64,000 nucleotides of DNA from Primulina eburnea (GCF_022965805.1 NC_133108.1:37766051-37830050); one strand, 5' to 3'; numbered from the stretch's first letter, positions 21,583-34,011 are shown. Notes: a model not told the origin generated them from the sequence alone. Made by a program: numbers and translations.

Positions 21583-22600
21583 CTTTTCTACGTTAGCGTG
21601 GCCTGGAAAGTAGGAAAATCAACATGTGAGCATTTCACAGATACATTCTCACAACCCTTATATAGAAACATAATATTGTCCACGAGTCAGCAACCATAGA
21701 GTGGGCAATAATAAGATAACACGAAATAATCACATTCCGTATTAGAAACATCAGGCCGTTTTTGGCTATATAAGATTCTAATCGCATGGACATGATTTCG
21801 TCAGATCTTAACATCATTCCAAATCAGCCATTTCACCAAGAAATATTGCCCCGTGATGCTGGAAGGAACAAATTGGTAGTTGCTCAACTAGCATACATAT
21901 ATTTCCACTTGGAATAAGAGGGATACAAATGATGGACCAAGGTATACAAATATCTATAGTCGGTTGCAAGAAATTAGATTACATTAACTATGAATTTGAA
22001 CCTAATCAACCACAACTAAAAACTAAAAATCAGAACAAAATATATTCCGCGCTTCAAACTCAGATCTGATGCAAAAAAATGAACGAGAAGTACGATCACA
22101 CATGAAGAACACGAATTACTATCCAAATGAAATAAATTATACCAGGCAGAAATCATTTGATGATTTCAGTCATGCCTAATCAGACCAGATCTCCAAGTGC
22201 ACCATCAACCAATTATATGTGATGGAATCCATACGACACATATTATTCAAAAAAAAAAAAAAACAATTCAAATCAAACTGCAAGCATCAGGCAGGGCAAC
22301 ATACTTGATCTTAGCGATGAATCTTGCATTTTTCAAGTTCTAACAAAAAAACTTGATTTTTTAAATTCGATCACCCCTAACTCCTTCATACCGGCGTAGA
22401 TCTAATCACTTAACTACCAATAGTACAGAAAATCAGGCGCTAAATTAGAGATCGCAGAAATTACATCAGACCGCGACAGCTGCATTCTCAGATCACACCC
22501 AATTATCAAATAACAAAAGAGAAATCAATCATCGAGCTAAATCAGGAGTACGAGAAACTGATACTTTACCTCTGAATCTTTGAAATGAACACGGGGTTGG
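21583..22600 (-). promoter_or_regulatory. UGD 5'UTR with a ~967-bp leader intron
   Basis: On the minus strand, exon 1 ends CAGAG followed by GTAAAGTATC (donor GT at 22569-22568). The leader resumes at 21602 after tttcctactttccag (acceptor AG at 21604-21603), 20 bases before the start codon. The leader intron holds no coding frame of note. Such introns often raise expression in plants, but that is inference here. The transcription start would be near 22600. Confidence 0.8.
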
Positions 22601-22626
22601 ATACGGAAGCTGAGACATGCGCATGG

Positions 22627-22633
22627 TTAAATA
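22627..22633 (-). promoter_or_regulatory. TATA box of UGD
   Basis: On the minus strand the sequence is ctatttaacc, about 60 bp upstream of the leader-intron donor and suitably placed for a start near 22600. The core promoter is short: a TA microsatellite begins about 90 bp further upstream. Confidence 0.6.
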
Positions 22634-22721
22634 GTCGTTGGGCTCAGGATCTACCCCCAGGGAGTGGGATGAATTGCAATAAAGCCCCTCTCGTTTGAAA
22701 CCATGCTATTTTCAACCCTTC

Positions 22722-22724
<3 letters not shown>

Positions 22725-22802
<78 letters not shown>
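22725..22802. repeat. (TA)n microsatellite upstream of UGD
   Basis: About 78 bp of TA, roughly 90 bp upstream of the UGD TATA box. Confidence 0.95.
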
Positions 22803-22805
<3 letters not shown>

Positions 22806-24026
22806 GAGTAATTATTCATACAGTAAATCTAACATGATGGAATATAAGGTAGAATTGAATATTAATCTACTTAAGATTTCGATGTATGTTATAAATACTT
22901 TATGTCACGATAAATTATCGTGATGAATAATATGAATAAACGTCTCACACTAAAATCGATACAGTTCTAATTATTTAAATCATATTACAATCAATATATA
23001 TATCAATTGTCGACCGCTATTTCATTACGTACAACATATCATAGTTTTCAAAATTATTATTTTGGATGGTCAATGGCACAATATTTTTTCAAAGTAATAG
23101 GACGACAAATACATAGACTCATATGTAAATTGGTGGACATTTGAAAGTGGGGAAGGAGTGGTATACGCGTTAGGGGTGTCCGTGCATGCTCCACTGTCGC
23201 GCATGATTACGAATACACGCTGCGGTGCACCATGTGCTTCGTGGATGGTTCCCCTAATTTGTAAAAATTGATTTAATGATTGCATTAACCAAATTTTAAA
23301 TAGTTTTTTTGGAGTTTTATGTAATAATATGGAAATGCCTGCAAAAAAAAAGATATTTTTTTGAAGTTGAAAATGACATTTAATGCTTACAATTCCCTTA
23401 TTTTTATGGCATAAACGTACCTCGTGGACTCGCGATTTTTAAAGAGAATCATTATTTTCTTCAATAGGTAGCAAGAAATATAACATGGTTACTATAATAA
23501 TAATAATAATAATATGGACAAATTTCACCAGACAATGATTGAACGGACCTGCCAAACTTTAAATGGGAAAAATGCGATGAAATATCTATCTATGCCATAA
23601 AAAACACATGCATAAGTTATTTAAAAATTATAGGTTATTTGGATCAAACAACCGATTTCATTATATATATATAATTCAAAATAATACAAGTCAGAAAGCA
23701 TTAAACATATATTGATTACACAATAACTTGAATATCAAGAATCGACCAAACTGAAACCGAAGCCAACAAACTTGAAACATTCATGCGCACCCACCAGACA
23801 AGTAATTCCCTCAACCACACCAATCACAACATTATTTATCAATTATCATATCTAATCTCATCAATCCAACTAAACGCAACCCTAATCGATCGAATGCAAA
23901 TAGTCAATTGTACATTTTAAACCAATATTATTTTAAAACTGCTGCTACTTGATTTGATTATCAATCCCAAAGCATTAGAACATCAGGTAGACTTATCTTT
24001 TATATTCTATTTTGTCTATTATCAAG
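22803..24026. other. Intergenic, no gene seen
   Basis: AT-rich, with a short (ATA)n tract around 23497-23515. No supportable coding frame. Confidence 0.4.
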
Positions 24027-24029
24027 TAA

Positions 24030-24432
24030 GGCTGCATTTGTTTTGGAGGATAAAATAATGAAATGATTAAAAGAAAAATGATAAAAAAAATATGCTTGAA
24101 TAGATAATGATAAAATAATATTATGTTTCCTATGATTGTTAAGAATGAGATAAATAATAATCTTTTGATAAATTGACGAAATTTCCCTTCCAGTTTTGTG
24201 ACGACGGACGACGGCAGAGTAGGTCTACGGTAGTCAGCCGGCCGAAAGCGGCCGCGACGGCGGTCCGGCTATCGGCCGGCAATCGGCCAACAGGTTGGCG
24301 GGCGGTCGGCGGCAGCGACGACGATCGACATCGACAGTGGTCGGCAGCATCGGCGGCGACCGATGGCGATGGTCGACGGCGAGTGGTGGTGGTCGGCCGA
24401 CGGTCGGTGAATCACCCAAACCAAACACTGCG
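24030..24432. mobile_element. PIF/Harbinger-type MITE with GC-rich core
   Basis: 403 bp flanked by TAA on both sides (24027-24029 and 24433-24435), the typical Harbinger TSD. Ends: left ggctgcatttgttttgg; right, read inward, cgcagtgtttggtttgg, which match apart from a few changes. The core (about 24195-24415) is very GC-rich and full of cggccg/gtcggcgg runs, unlike the AT-rich arms, and may be captured sequence. Open frames in the core encode low-complexity Arg/Ser/Pro protein and are not considered genes. Confidence 0.6.
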
Positions 24433-24792
24433 TAATAGTATATGTTATGTAATTGTTCCTAGGAACATGTTTTGTACAAAAATAATTAATAAAATAATTA
24501 ATAAAAAAAATTATGGTAGAAAACAATTTCATCAGGGAATCATTTTTTTTTTTACTGAGACCATCAATTTCTATATAGTTTCTGATAAAATCCTACAACA
24601 TGCATAAAATCTATAGAACAAATTCATATATTAAGGGCCATCGTTGCAACCATCACTGTTCGTGCAGGCTTAAACTCTCATCTTTGACACGAGAAGTTGC
24701 CGCATTGTTGGCATATGTATCATACACAAGATACAAGAACATTCACAGAATTCATAATTTTTACAGAAATAACAGAGTTAATTAGAATGCAA

Positions 24793-27700
24793 TTACTTTC
24801 CTTTGGAAGTCTTCCTACTTTCGAGTTTTCTCCGAGCAGCTTCAAATTCCTCCTCGCTTGGCTCTGGAATTGCCTCAGTTCCACCATATTTTTGAACTAG
24901 AGATGAGAACATCGAATCAATTTTGCCTTTCCTCTCATTCTGTCGCTGAGCTATTATAGCATACAAGTCTTCTGAGTTTTTCTTTGATCTGCAAAGGCGT
25001 TCATGCGCATACAATTTTCTCAAAGGTACACTTTTTTAAAAAAAAAGATGCGCTAGGAAGATATATTGGGGAAGTAAAGACACTGACTTCTTTCTCAGTC
25101 TCAATGGACTTGTGGGAGGTTTTGACTTGGATACTTTCTTAGCCCATTTCTCATATGATTTGGTTGATTTCACTTCTCCTATGAATATGGTAATGGAAAG
25201 AACAAGGCGGTCGGTAATTAGCACAAAAATTGAGAAAAGAAAGGGAAAAAACATTAAAATTATTTAGCAAAGTTAATATAAATTCCATCATAGAAATGGG
25301 AGAGATCTCACCTGCAGATATAGACTCATCAATGACATCCTTGAAGCGATGGGAGTCTAGTTTAGGATCAGAGCAAAGCATGCAGCAGAAAAGCCTGAAA
25401 ACAAATGCAAACAGATTATGATGTGAAAAGTTTAAATTCACAGTCATACAACACACTAATTGTATATACCTATCCATGTTTCCCTTGAGTTTTTTGTATA
25501 ACTCAAGCAAATCATCTCTCTCTGAATCAGAGCCTCTGTAGTTAGCTTCAAACTCTTCGATATCTGCCTCAGTGACCTATAAACGATATCCATATACTTC
25601 ATTTGATAAGTACAGCAAAATCAACCAGTATTGGAGAAAGTCATCAGATAGTAAAGGCCAATAACCTTTTTATATGTGGCTCGGAAAAAAGCCTTTAAAT
25701 TCTGAATGTCATCTCCTGCTAGTTCCTGTTAATCAGCAAGTCATGTCAATTAAGTTTGAGGATCCTATGGTGTTGGACAACTGCCATAAGAGATGTTAGT
25801 CGTTTTTCGATTCTATAATGTATCAAAAACTTATGATGTTATAAAATATTAAAAATACAGTAAATTAGTAGTAAAAATAATCCGAACAACTTGATCTTCA
25901 AATCTTTCATCAGTGCAACTATTAGAATATCTAAATGCTCAGGGTGGATTTTGCTCATTCATTATTCCAGTACACACTTTGACTTTTGTGAATCGTGTCG
26001 GAGCTACCACAATCATTTAAGTAACAGCAAGAACAGCAGGTAGGACTGTGACTTACAGCATCATCAACACAGCCAGTCTGGTCATACACAGCGCGTTTCT
26101 CCTCGTCACCAAGAACAGACATAACCTTTTGCAGATGCTGAAACTTTTCCTTGGCCTCCTAGAGAAAGAAAATGGAATAATAAAAGTCTTGAACACGACC
26201 GATGATTTCTCCAATGGAATAGAATCAAATGCAGCATGTTTAAAACTACAAAATTTACCTCATTATTAGGATTTTTATCAGGATGTAACCTCAGAGCCAG
26301 CTTGTAATAAGCTCTCTTTATTTCTTGCTGGGATGCAACTTTGTCTACACCAAGAATCTAAAAATGCGGAAGTCCAGCCAATTACAACTCTAAGCTCAAT
26401 ATTTAGCTCCATACACACACAAACATAAAAGGAGATCATAAATCATCACAGTTGCAGCTTAAGCATGGAGTTTTTAACAGTGTGTTTGGCGACATGGAAT
26501 TTGAGAGAATTGATGGGATTTGGAATTGCAAATACTATTAAAGTGTTTGGTAAAATAAGAATGTCATTTAACTAAGTGAAATCATTCCAAAATTAGTAAG
26601 ATTTCATAAAATTTAATGGGATTTGAGTTTTAGCAACAATAAAATTATTTTTAGATTTAAATATATACAACTTACTTATAAATTTAAAGTCTTTTTTAAA
26701 TATTTACAAAAATTCTATAAATTACTTTTTTCTCTTAAAAATAATTTCATTCTTTTCAATACTAAAAACTCAGTTTACCAAAATTTGGTAACTTTATTTT
26801 TAATTTCATCTCGATAAACTTTATATTTTTTCATTTCTAAAAAAATATTTGTTAAATGTTAAAATTATTTTTTTGTTTTTGATAAAAAAAATATATTTAT
26901 ATACGAGTATTTATAGAAATATTCTTAGTAAAAATAAAAATTTTAAAAATAAGCAATTACAAATTTTTTTAATATAAGAAACATTATTTTTAATTTTCAA
27001 ATCAAATTCCAAATTACATTATAAATATTAGACAAATACCAAATGAAATTCTAATTCCATGAAATCCAAATTCCATTTTTGTGCATCCAAACACACTGTA
27101 ACGATCAAATTATAGATTGGAGCGAAACTAATAACTTTAAAAAAGCACAAGATACCCATCAGTAGAACTCGGTCACCCGTAAGAGGATTTCCCTTGCTTT
27201 AAATAATTGTTTTCACACTCAAGTTTTAGAATGCAAGTTTAGTTCCATTTGAGTTTATGGTAGCTACACCAGGAGGTCTAATGCATTATTGTGCTATATA
27301 CCAGTAATTCATTCACTGCTAATGACTGAAGTTCTGATGGAAAGAACAAACACCATTCCGAGGTTAATTCTAGGAAAGTTTGAAAAGTACCGATGAATTT
27401 GGAGACTAATAGTTAAGTAAAGAATATTGCGTGGCGGTGAAACAATGCAATGGGCCTCCTACAGTTGATATCCAGTACCGATACCAGCCCATCATAGTTG
27501 TTAAGCTGGTGGCTGAGATCTCATCTTGGGAAACAGTGAGATCAATTGTTTAAGCACACGTTGAATGAGTTAGTTAGAGCCAACTTTCTGTCTGTGTTTA
27601 AATGGTGCGCTTAATTAGGTCAGATATACTTTTACATATCCATTGTATCAAGAATCCCTTTTACTCTCTGAATAAAGGTTCTATGTGTTCTTCTAATCTT

Positions 27701-30700
27701 TCTTCATTTAATATACATATATTCATGTGAATTTCAAGCTGCACATCATCAAAGATTATGCAGCACGGCAATATTTTCACTAACAATTGGATCTTGTAAA
27801 CTTGATGTTAAGCTCGATGATGATCACACGCTCCTCCTGATATTATATGGAAAGAGTCCCTTATACTACTGTTGTGGTAGTCTTGTGTACATCATGGTTT
27901 GCACTCGACCTGATCTAGTCTATTTAGTGAGTTTGGTGAGCCGTTACATAAGCAAACCAAGTAAACATCACTGAGAGGTTGTGAAGTGGATATTTAGGTA
28001 TCTTAGAGATACATTTGGAGTGGGATTGTTGTATGGAAACTGAAAAGAGTACAGAAATTATTGATGGTTTTGTAAATGGAGACTTTCTGGGTTTGTCTTG
28101 ATTCGAGAAGATCTTTAATTGGTTGTGTTCTGGTGTAATGGTGTAACTTGCAACATGCAGTGTCACTATCCACCAAGGAGGCTGAATTCATTGCTGTCAC
28201 ATAAGCAATTAAAAAAGCCACATGGACAAGTAACAACATATGCATTTTGTGACAGTAAAAATGACATTCACGAGGCCAAAAATAAGGTTTACCATGAGAG
28301 AACTAAGCACATTGATGTCAAACTCTATTTTTTTGAGGGGAGTGAAACAGTAGCATCACAATCAATGACAGAAATCCTCATTAGATGGGGCATTTTTGAG
28401 CTGAAACCCCCTCTACATGAATTTTTACAGTGGAGGAGGAAGCAGCAAGGTGGTGATGGTCTTATTGACCAAAAACTTGATGGGTTTCGAATTTTTCAGA
28501 TGCATTCATCAAAATTTTCTGAGGTAATTATCATATGAAGAAGACGAAGAGTACAATAAAAATAGTGTGTGAATATTGAATTCAATGCAGTTAACAAGCG
28601 GAGTAAAAATCTGAATGAGTCACCGTATAAGACAAGATTATCGGAAATAAAAAAAAGTCCTGATATTTTAGAGTAACTGTAACTGGTGGCGAATTATTGA
28701 GAATAAAAAGTTAGCGAATGAGAGAAGGAAGAAGAAAATAGTATGAATTGAAGTAACTGCATATGCAAAAATCTCTTTGTGGATTGAAACAGTCTCCAAG
28801 GACTATGCTTCATGAACATTGTATAATCTGATCGTCCTTAGATATAAGGGAGATGACTATTCTAATTGTATATGTTGATGATATAATCCTCACTTGAAAT
28901 GATGATATCAATATAGCACGGTTAAAGGGTGTTTTTCATCAGAATTTGATTGGTTGTATCAAAACATGGATGGGTGGTTGTAGACCAAGTAAAACTCCTA
29001 TGGTTCCAAATCAAAAGTTAAGTGATATATCAAAGAGGGCTCCAGTTGAAAAAGGAAGATACTAGCATCATATGGGGAAGCTCATGTACCTTTCACACCC
29101 AAGACTTGATATTGATATTGATTTTGCTGCAAGTGCAATTTATGCACCCACCTTATGAAGAACATATAGAGACAGTCTACAAAATACTGAGATACCAAAA
29201 AAGGTCACCGGCAAAAAGCTTTATTATTTCAGAAAAGTGATCAAAGAAGTATTAATAGTGCGTTTGGTTGGAAAATTCAGTGGGCTAAAAGCGCTTTTTG
29301 TATATAAAAGTGTTTTTTTAAAAATAGAATGTTTGTTTGCAAATGCACTTTTTTAAAAGTTTGAATTTTTGGCTTTTGCGTTTCTGTTTAAAAATAAAAA
29401 AGAAGCAATTTTCACATTTATCCAAACGTCAAAACCACTTCTGTTTTTTTTAATAAAAACACTCAAAAAAACTTAATTTATTTAAGTGTTTTTCAAGCTA
29501 AAACTTTTTTATCCAAACTCGCCCTGAATCTTTCACAAATGAAAACTGGGCAGCTTCAATATAAAATTGACTGCCCAATATAAAATTGAAGATCTACCAC
29601 TAGTTATTGAACCTTTCTGTGGGGAACCATGTCACATGTAGAAATAAATAACAGAGTATAGTATCTAGAAGTAATACTGAGGTATGATTAAGGGATGTGC
29701 GTGAAATAAAATGGCTTAAGTTAATACTTGAAGAGCTAAGATGAACTAGGAAGCTCTAATGAGACTCTTTTGTGATGATAAATCAGCAATTAGCATTGCG
29801 AATAAGCCCAAACAACACGATCGCACAAAACATTTTGAAATAGATAGACATTTCATTAAAGAAAAGTTGGAGAGTGGGATCATCCATCTGCCATTCATCA
29901 CATTTGAACTACAAATTGTTGATCCATTGACAAAGGAACACTTCAGACCCAAGTTTGAAGATATAACTACCAAGTTGGGCATGATAGATACTATGCAACA
30001 ACTTAAGGGAGAGTGTGGATAACTTGGAATCTGCAAATATTTAGGAAATAAGGATATTATGTTATCTTTGTGATATCTTATATTATTTGTTTTCTAAAAT
30101 TAAGGATAGATAATTGTGTGTAATGTAGCCTCTTTGTATCTAATTATTTATTCAAGAAAGTAATAACATTACAGTAGAGTAACACCCTAGCCTCTATGTC
30201 ACATGTTTCACTGAATCTGTCCACGAACTGATAATGAAGAATGTGGTTAGAAAAGACCTCAGCAAGTGAGAATCGAGTTGATATGTTGACTGAGTCCTTA
30301 CCTGTTTGAAGCTCGAGTATTGTATGGAGCTGCTGCATTGGTTGGAACATAAAAGTCTAGCCAAGGTGGAGAATTGTCAGGCCTTGGGAAATGGTGTGAT
30401 CAAGGGTTTAAGAAGATGATTATATGTTAGTTAGGAACTAGCCGTTGGACGTGTTAGTTAGAGCCAACTTTCTGTTTGAGTTTAAAGGCTGTGCTTAATA
30501 AGATCAGATATGCTTTTCATATCCATTGTATCAAGAATCCATTAAACTCCCTGAATAAAAGTTCTTTGTGCTCCCCTAATCTTTCTTCTTTTTATATAAA
30601 TATGTATTCATGTGAATTTCAGAGCCACACATCACAAAAGATATTGCAGCTGGGGCGTATTTTCCTAACAATAGTTATACAGAAACCAATAAATAATTAA

Positions 30701-31329
30701 ATACAAACATTTCATGAGATAAAACGTTTTAAAACCTTTGGAATTAGATGGATGCGAGATGAGGCAATTTAGGAATATCCTCAATAAAATCTCTTAACAT
30801 ATCAATGCTGGATCACATTACAAATCTCAATCTTTGAACAGTCATCGATACGCAAAAGATCAATGCCTTTTCCAGTTTATAGGCCAGTTTGATGCCAAAT
30901 AAATTATGGCTTTCCGTTCTTGTGGAGAATTCTGGAATTTTCGCCGTTGATTACAGTTAATTTTCGATACGATTTGACAAAACACAAAGTTAATTTTCAC
31001 CCAACCCTTTAACAATGTAACCTCAGAAGATGATGGTCCAGAAGCATCAATTTATTAGGTTAAAAAAATAAAACAGCTCAGCAACAAAAGTTCAACTTTT
31101 TTCTGAAACCTACTCACATTAAATCTGATTTTTTTATGAAAAAAAATACAAGATTAAATTAAACTCGTGAAGAAGTGGAAAAGAGAAGAAATACGAAATA
31201 ACAAACCTCATACAAGCTTTTATCGTTCGAGGAAGACGATTCGCTAAAATCTTGCTCATTTTCCTTAGTTTCCACCTCTTCTTCCTCACAATTCGCCTCC
31301 AGAACCCTAGTCTTTCTACTCCTCCCCAT
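24793..31329 (-). CDS. J-domain protein, DNAJC9/AtJ6-like, eight exons
   Basis: Co-chaperone that stimulates Hsp70. The architecture matches DNAJC9, which in animals is a histone H3-H4 co-chaperone; the plant function is inferred. Coding exons (minus strand): 31329-31207, 26357-26259, 26158-26057, 25725-25666, 25576-25470, 25394-25312, 25178-25088, 24988-24793. All junctions are GT-AG and in phase, giving 861 bp and 286 residues. The start is MGRSRKTRV; a possible ATG ten codons upstream (31359) would add MNQTEADFLE. An acidic N-terminus leads into the J domain (SLYEILGVDK to about residue 105), with the HPD motif intact in LHPDKNP. The middle holds [14 protein letters not shown], the counterpart of DNAJC9's histone-binding region, and the C-terminus is Lys/Arg/Glu-rich and probably helical. 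Intron 1 is 4849 bp and full of transposons; the other introns are short. Confidence 0.93.
26478..27098. mobile_element. Harbinger-type MITE in intron 1 of the J-protein gene
   Basis: 621 bp, flanked by TAA on both sides (26475-26477 and 27099-27101). Ends cagtgtgtttggcgacatgg and, read inward from the right, cagtgtgtttggatgcac, are inverted repeats. The interior is very AT-rich and non-coding. Confidence 0.7.
27900..28260 (+). pseudogene. copia RT/RNase H remnant
   Basis: Contains the [16 protein letters not shown] and LSTKEAEF blocks of copia RNase H in shifting frames with stops. Partial and non-functional. Confidence 0.65.
28800..29240 (+). pseudogene. copia reverse transcriptase remnant
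   Basis: Carries the [10 protein letters not shown] catalytic motif (near 28865-28890), and further on [14 protein letters not shown] and the TVYKILRYQ block, interrupted by stops. Its order relative to the RNase H block at 27900-28260 suggests internal rearrangement or two copies. Confidence 0.65.
29257..29524. mobile_element. Small MITE nested in the intronic copia element
   Basis: Left end agtgcgtttggttgg and right end (read inward) agggcgagtttggat are imperfect inverted repeats around an AT-rich core with mirrored aagtgttttt runs. No clear TSD was found. Confidence 0.45.
29759..30022 (+). pseudogene. copia RNase H C-terminal fragment
   Basis: An 87-codon open frame with the terminal copia motifs [28 protein letters not shown] and VDPLTKEHF, ending about 350 bp before the 3' LTR. 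This is the usual end of copia pol. Its upstream partner is broken, so it is not functional. Confidence 0.85.
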
Positions 31330-31407
31330 TTCCAAAAAATCTGCTTCCGTTTGATTCAAAATTAGGATGAGATTACATTTATGGTCGGTGTGAAGAAAGA
31401 ATCATTC

Positions 31408-31416
31408 TTTCCCGCC
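31408..31416 (+). promoter_or_regulatory. E2F consensus site upstream of the J-protein gene
   Basis: TTTCCCGCC, a perfect match to the E2F consensus TTTSSCGC, about 80 bp upstream of the chosen ATG; a weaker ttcccgctt lies near 31440. E2F sites this close to a start mark S-phase genes in plants, which fits a histone-supply chaperone. The functional link is inference. Confidence 0.55.
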
Positions 31417-31479
31417 TTATGACACCTCGTTTTCGCTTGTTCCCGCTTAGAGGTTTCCTGGTGTCAAAATTGGGATTGG

Positions 31480-32105
31480 TGTAGGGAGCACCGTTTGCTT
31501 GTTATATTATTTATTATATTTTTATTCGATCTAATCTCATATTTCGTGTATCATATTATTTATTTATTTACCAATCATTTATGGTATATCAATCAATCAT
31601 CAATTATTTATCCCAAATCAGTGAATTGAAATTAAAATATCATCATTAATAAATAATATTATAAGGTACCGTTTGATTTGCTATATTATTTATACATATT
31701 TTTATCTGTATTTTTATCCAATCTAATTTCATGTTTCATATGTCATATAATTTATACATCTACCAATTATTTATCTTATATCAATCAAATCATCATTCAT
31801 TTATCTCACACCAATCAAATCGTTGAATTGAAATTAAAATATTACCATTGATCAATAATATTATAAATATTTTATTAATATTTTCAAAAAAAAATATTAC
31901 CATTGATCAATAATATTATAAATATTTTATTAATATTTTCAAAAAGACAAAACGATAATATCATATTATCTCGAATTTAATCTAATTAATCTATCAAATC
32001 AAACATTATATTACATCAAGTATCATTTTTATATATTTTATTATTAAAAAATATTAATAATCTCCATACTATTTATCTCATATCACAAACCAAACTATAC
32101 TTGAG
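31480..32105. repeat. AT-rich duplicated block
   Basis: Two related copies of a ~180-bp unit (about 31486-31665 and 31668-31860, each starting near ccgtttg and containing aattgaaattaaaat), followed by a 55-bp perfect-looking tandem duplication at about 31836-31946. Non-coding and probably MITE-derived. Confidence 0.6.
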
Positions 32106-32246
32106 AATATTAATCTCCATGCATTTTTAAACAAAATATTTGTATGATCGTCAACTTAAATGAGTGAAATATATCCGGTGTAGCATGAACAAAATCATGG
32201 TAATAGATTGTTAGAAAATGGTTTGAGAATCATATAAAATTTTCAT

Positions 32247-32342
32247 CGACATATCAAATTTAGTTAGTAAAAAGTCGAAGATTGAAGATTTAATGGCATA
32301 TCAAATTTAGTTAGTAAAAAGTCGAGGATTGAAGATTTAATG
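32247..32342. repeat. Tandem duplication, 45-bp unit, two copies
   Basis: The unit catatcaaatttagttagta is repeated with one or two changes. Confidence 0.8.
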
Positions 32343-33594
32343 TAATACAACTTATATTCGAATAAATTCACTATATTGGCAAACTAATATCTTTGAGTAG
32401 ATTATTAATTTCATCATAAAAAATATTATGCTATCATATTTTACGTGGAACTCTCATGTTCATCGCTAATTATCTCATGTTCATCACGTTTTTCTGTTGG
32501 GCCACAAAATCCTTAGGCTGGAAAGAAAAAAGGTGGAAATTGGGTGTAAATTAGATATTTTTGGAAAATGATTTTCCAAAAATATCTTTCGACATTTTAC
32601 AATAATGACATAAACTTTGTGAGACGGTTTCACAAGTCGTTGTGATACAGATCTCTTATTTGAGTCATCAATGAAAAACTATTACTTTTTATGCTAAAAA
32701 TATTATTTTTTATTGTAAATATCGGTAGGGTTGATACGTCTTACTCTTACATAATTTAAAAGCTGTGTTTTTTTTTTTGGGAAAAAAAAAACCCCAAATT
32801 CAGTCAGATTTGGAAAAGCGTCGAATCTCCTACATGGTGTCCGAGAAATCGAATGCTGTGATTTCGTGAAAAGGTTGCAAGATCCAATAAATATTGGTTT
32901 GCTTGAGCGGTAAGAAATGGATATAAATTTCTCCTTTTTTATTACTTTTCTTTTTTTAGGAAAAAAAATAAAATCTAAGGATATTTTGGACACAAAATTT
33001 ATGAAATACTATGCTTTCAGTTCTACAAACATTACGAGCTAGTCAAGAGAAGCAAAACAAGCACGTAAATTTGGTATATGATGAGTAATGACCCAATTTA
33101 AATATTCAACACATTTTTCAGAGCCGGTTATACATGCTAAAAAATGGACACTCTCGTTATTTTATGTTTAAGTTCTTTAACTTTCAATCAAAATTTTTAA
33201 AATATTATTTAACTTGAGCGTCAAAGAGACTATGAACAAACCACGACACATGTTTGTGTTGTGACGAAAGTGGTATCCCATAAAATTTTATCTTTTCCGG
33301 CTACTTGGACCCGTTTATGAGCTAGATGGAGTACCGATCTACGATTACTTGGATATGTTTACGAGCGGCCAGCAGAGTAGTCCGAATAATTCTATTTCTT
33401 GGCTATATCAGTATATAATATATGATATTTTATATGTTTAGATACCACAATTATATTCAACAAGTTTATGTCTAATCACGTTTAATTTCATGCAAATATT
33501 ATATTGCAGTGTTTCTGACAAGTAGAATAATATAATCAAACCATAAGATTTATAATTTATCGTATTTATATAATGTATTATATTTATTTATCAT
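32343..33594. other. Intergenic DNA with one MITE copy
   Basis: Apart from the MITE at 32614-32745, nothing recognisable was seen. AT-rich. Confidence 0.35.
32614..32745. mobile_element. MITE of the gtgagac family, inverted and truncated
   Basis: Contains tttgtgagacggtttcaca at one end and the characteristic core (ttactttttatgctaaaaa) in the opposite orientation to the copy at 17475-17652. Confidence 0.6.
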
Positions 33595-33603
33595 GTTACA
33601 AGT
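33595..33603. repeat. 9-bp TSD gttacaagt of the Mutator-like MITE, left
   Basis: Matches 52574-52582 exactly. Confidence 0.85.
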
Positions 33604-33694
33604 GGGTTTTTTTATAATTAATTTAAAAATAAAAATATTTCAAAAATAATTAAAAATAAAATTATTTTGCAAAATTATTTTAATCTACGCTTAT

Positions 33695-34011
33695 TGTGGG
33701 GACCCGGACGCTAATCATGTTCTTAATCGTTATTGGAACTAAATCAATTATAATAATCAGGGTCTAAATTTTTTTTTTTTTTAAATGCGGAAGGTAATGG
33801 AATCAAACTCCGATACATATCAGTATAAAAGTATAAATCTGATAAAATATACAATCATACATACTCAGGTTCAACAACTACTATCAAGTGTTCAAACCCT
33901 AGCTCTAATCCAAGTCCGGTATCACCACTCTTATCTCGATCTGTCTTCACCTCTGTTACCCTGTACCTGTCCCACCTGTTGTCATGCACACATACAAACA
34001 AGAAAACAGTC
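33695..34011 (-). repeat. Chromovirus 3' LTR, outer part
   Basis: First ~317 bp of the left LTR, matching 49678-49999. It is interrupted by the Sirevirus inside aaaacag(t/c)cggataac. Confidence 0.9.

Larger units (their letters stand above)
27499..30670 (+). mobile_element. Decayed Ty1/copia element in intron 1, antisense to the gene
   Basis: 3172 bp with related LTRs at 27499-27785 (starts tgttaagctgg) and 30375-30670 (starts tgtcaggcctt), both ending taaca, flanked by the 5-bp TSD atagt (27494-27498 and 30671-30675). A polypurine tract (caaggtggagaat) precedes the 3' LTR. The interior holds scrambled and partial reverse transcriptase and RNase H pieces full of stops: a YVDDIIL motif near 28875, TRPDL and LRYLR-type motifs near 27905-28015, and STKEAEF near 28165. 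The element is oriented plus while the host gene is minus. Confidence 0.8.

Noticed and set aside
24173..24607. 144-codon frame in the GC-rich MITE core
   Set aside because: Low-complexity Arg/Ser-rich translation that runs out of the core into AT-rich DNA; bounded by MITE ends.
28119..28538. 139-codon host gene in intron 1 of the J-protein gene
   Set aside because: It overlaps an out-of-frame copia RNase H block inside an element with LTRs and a TSD.
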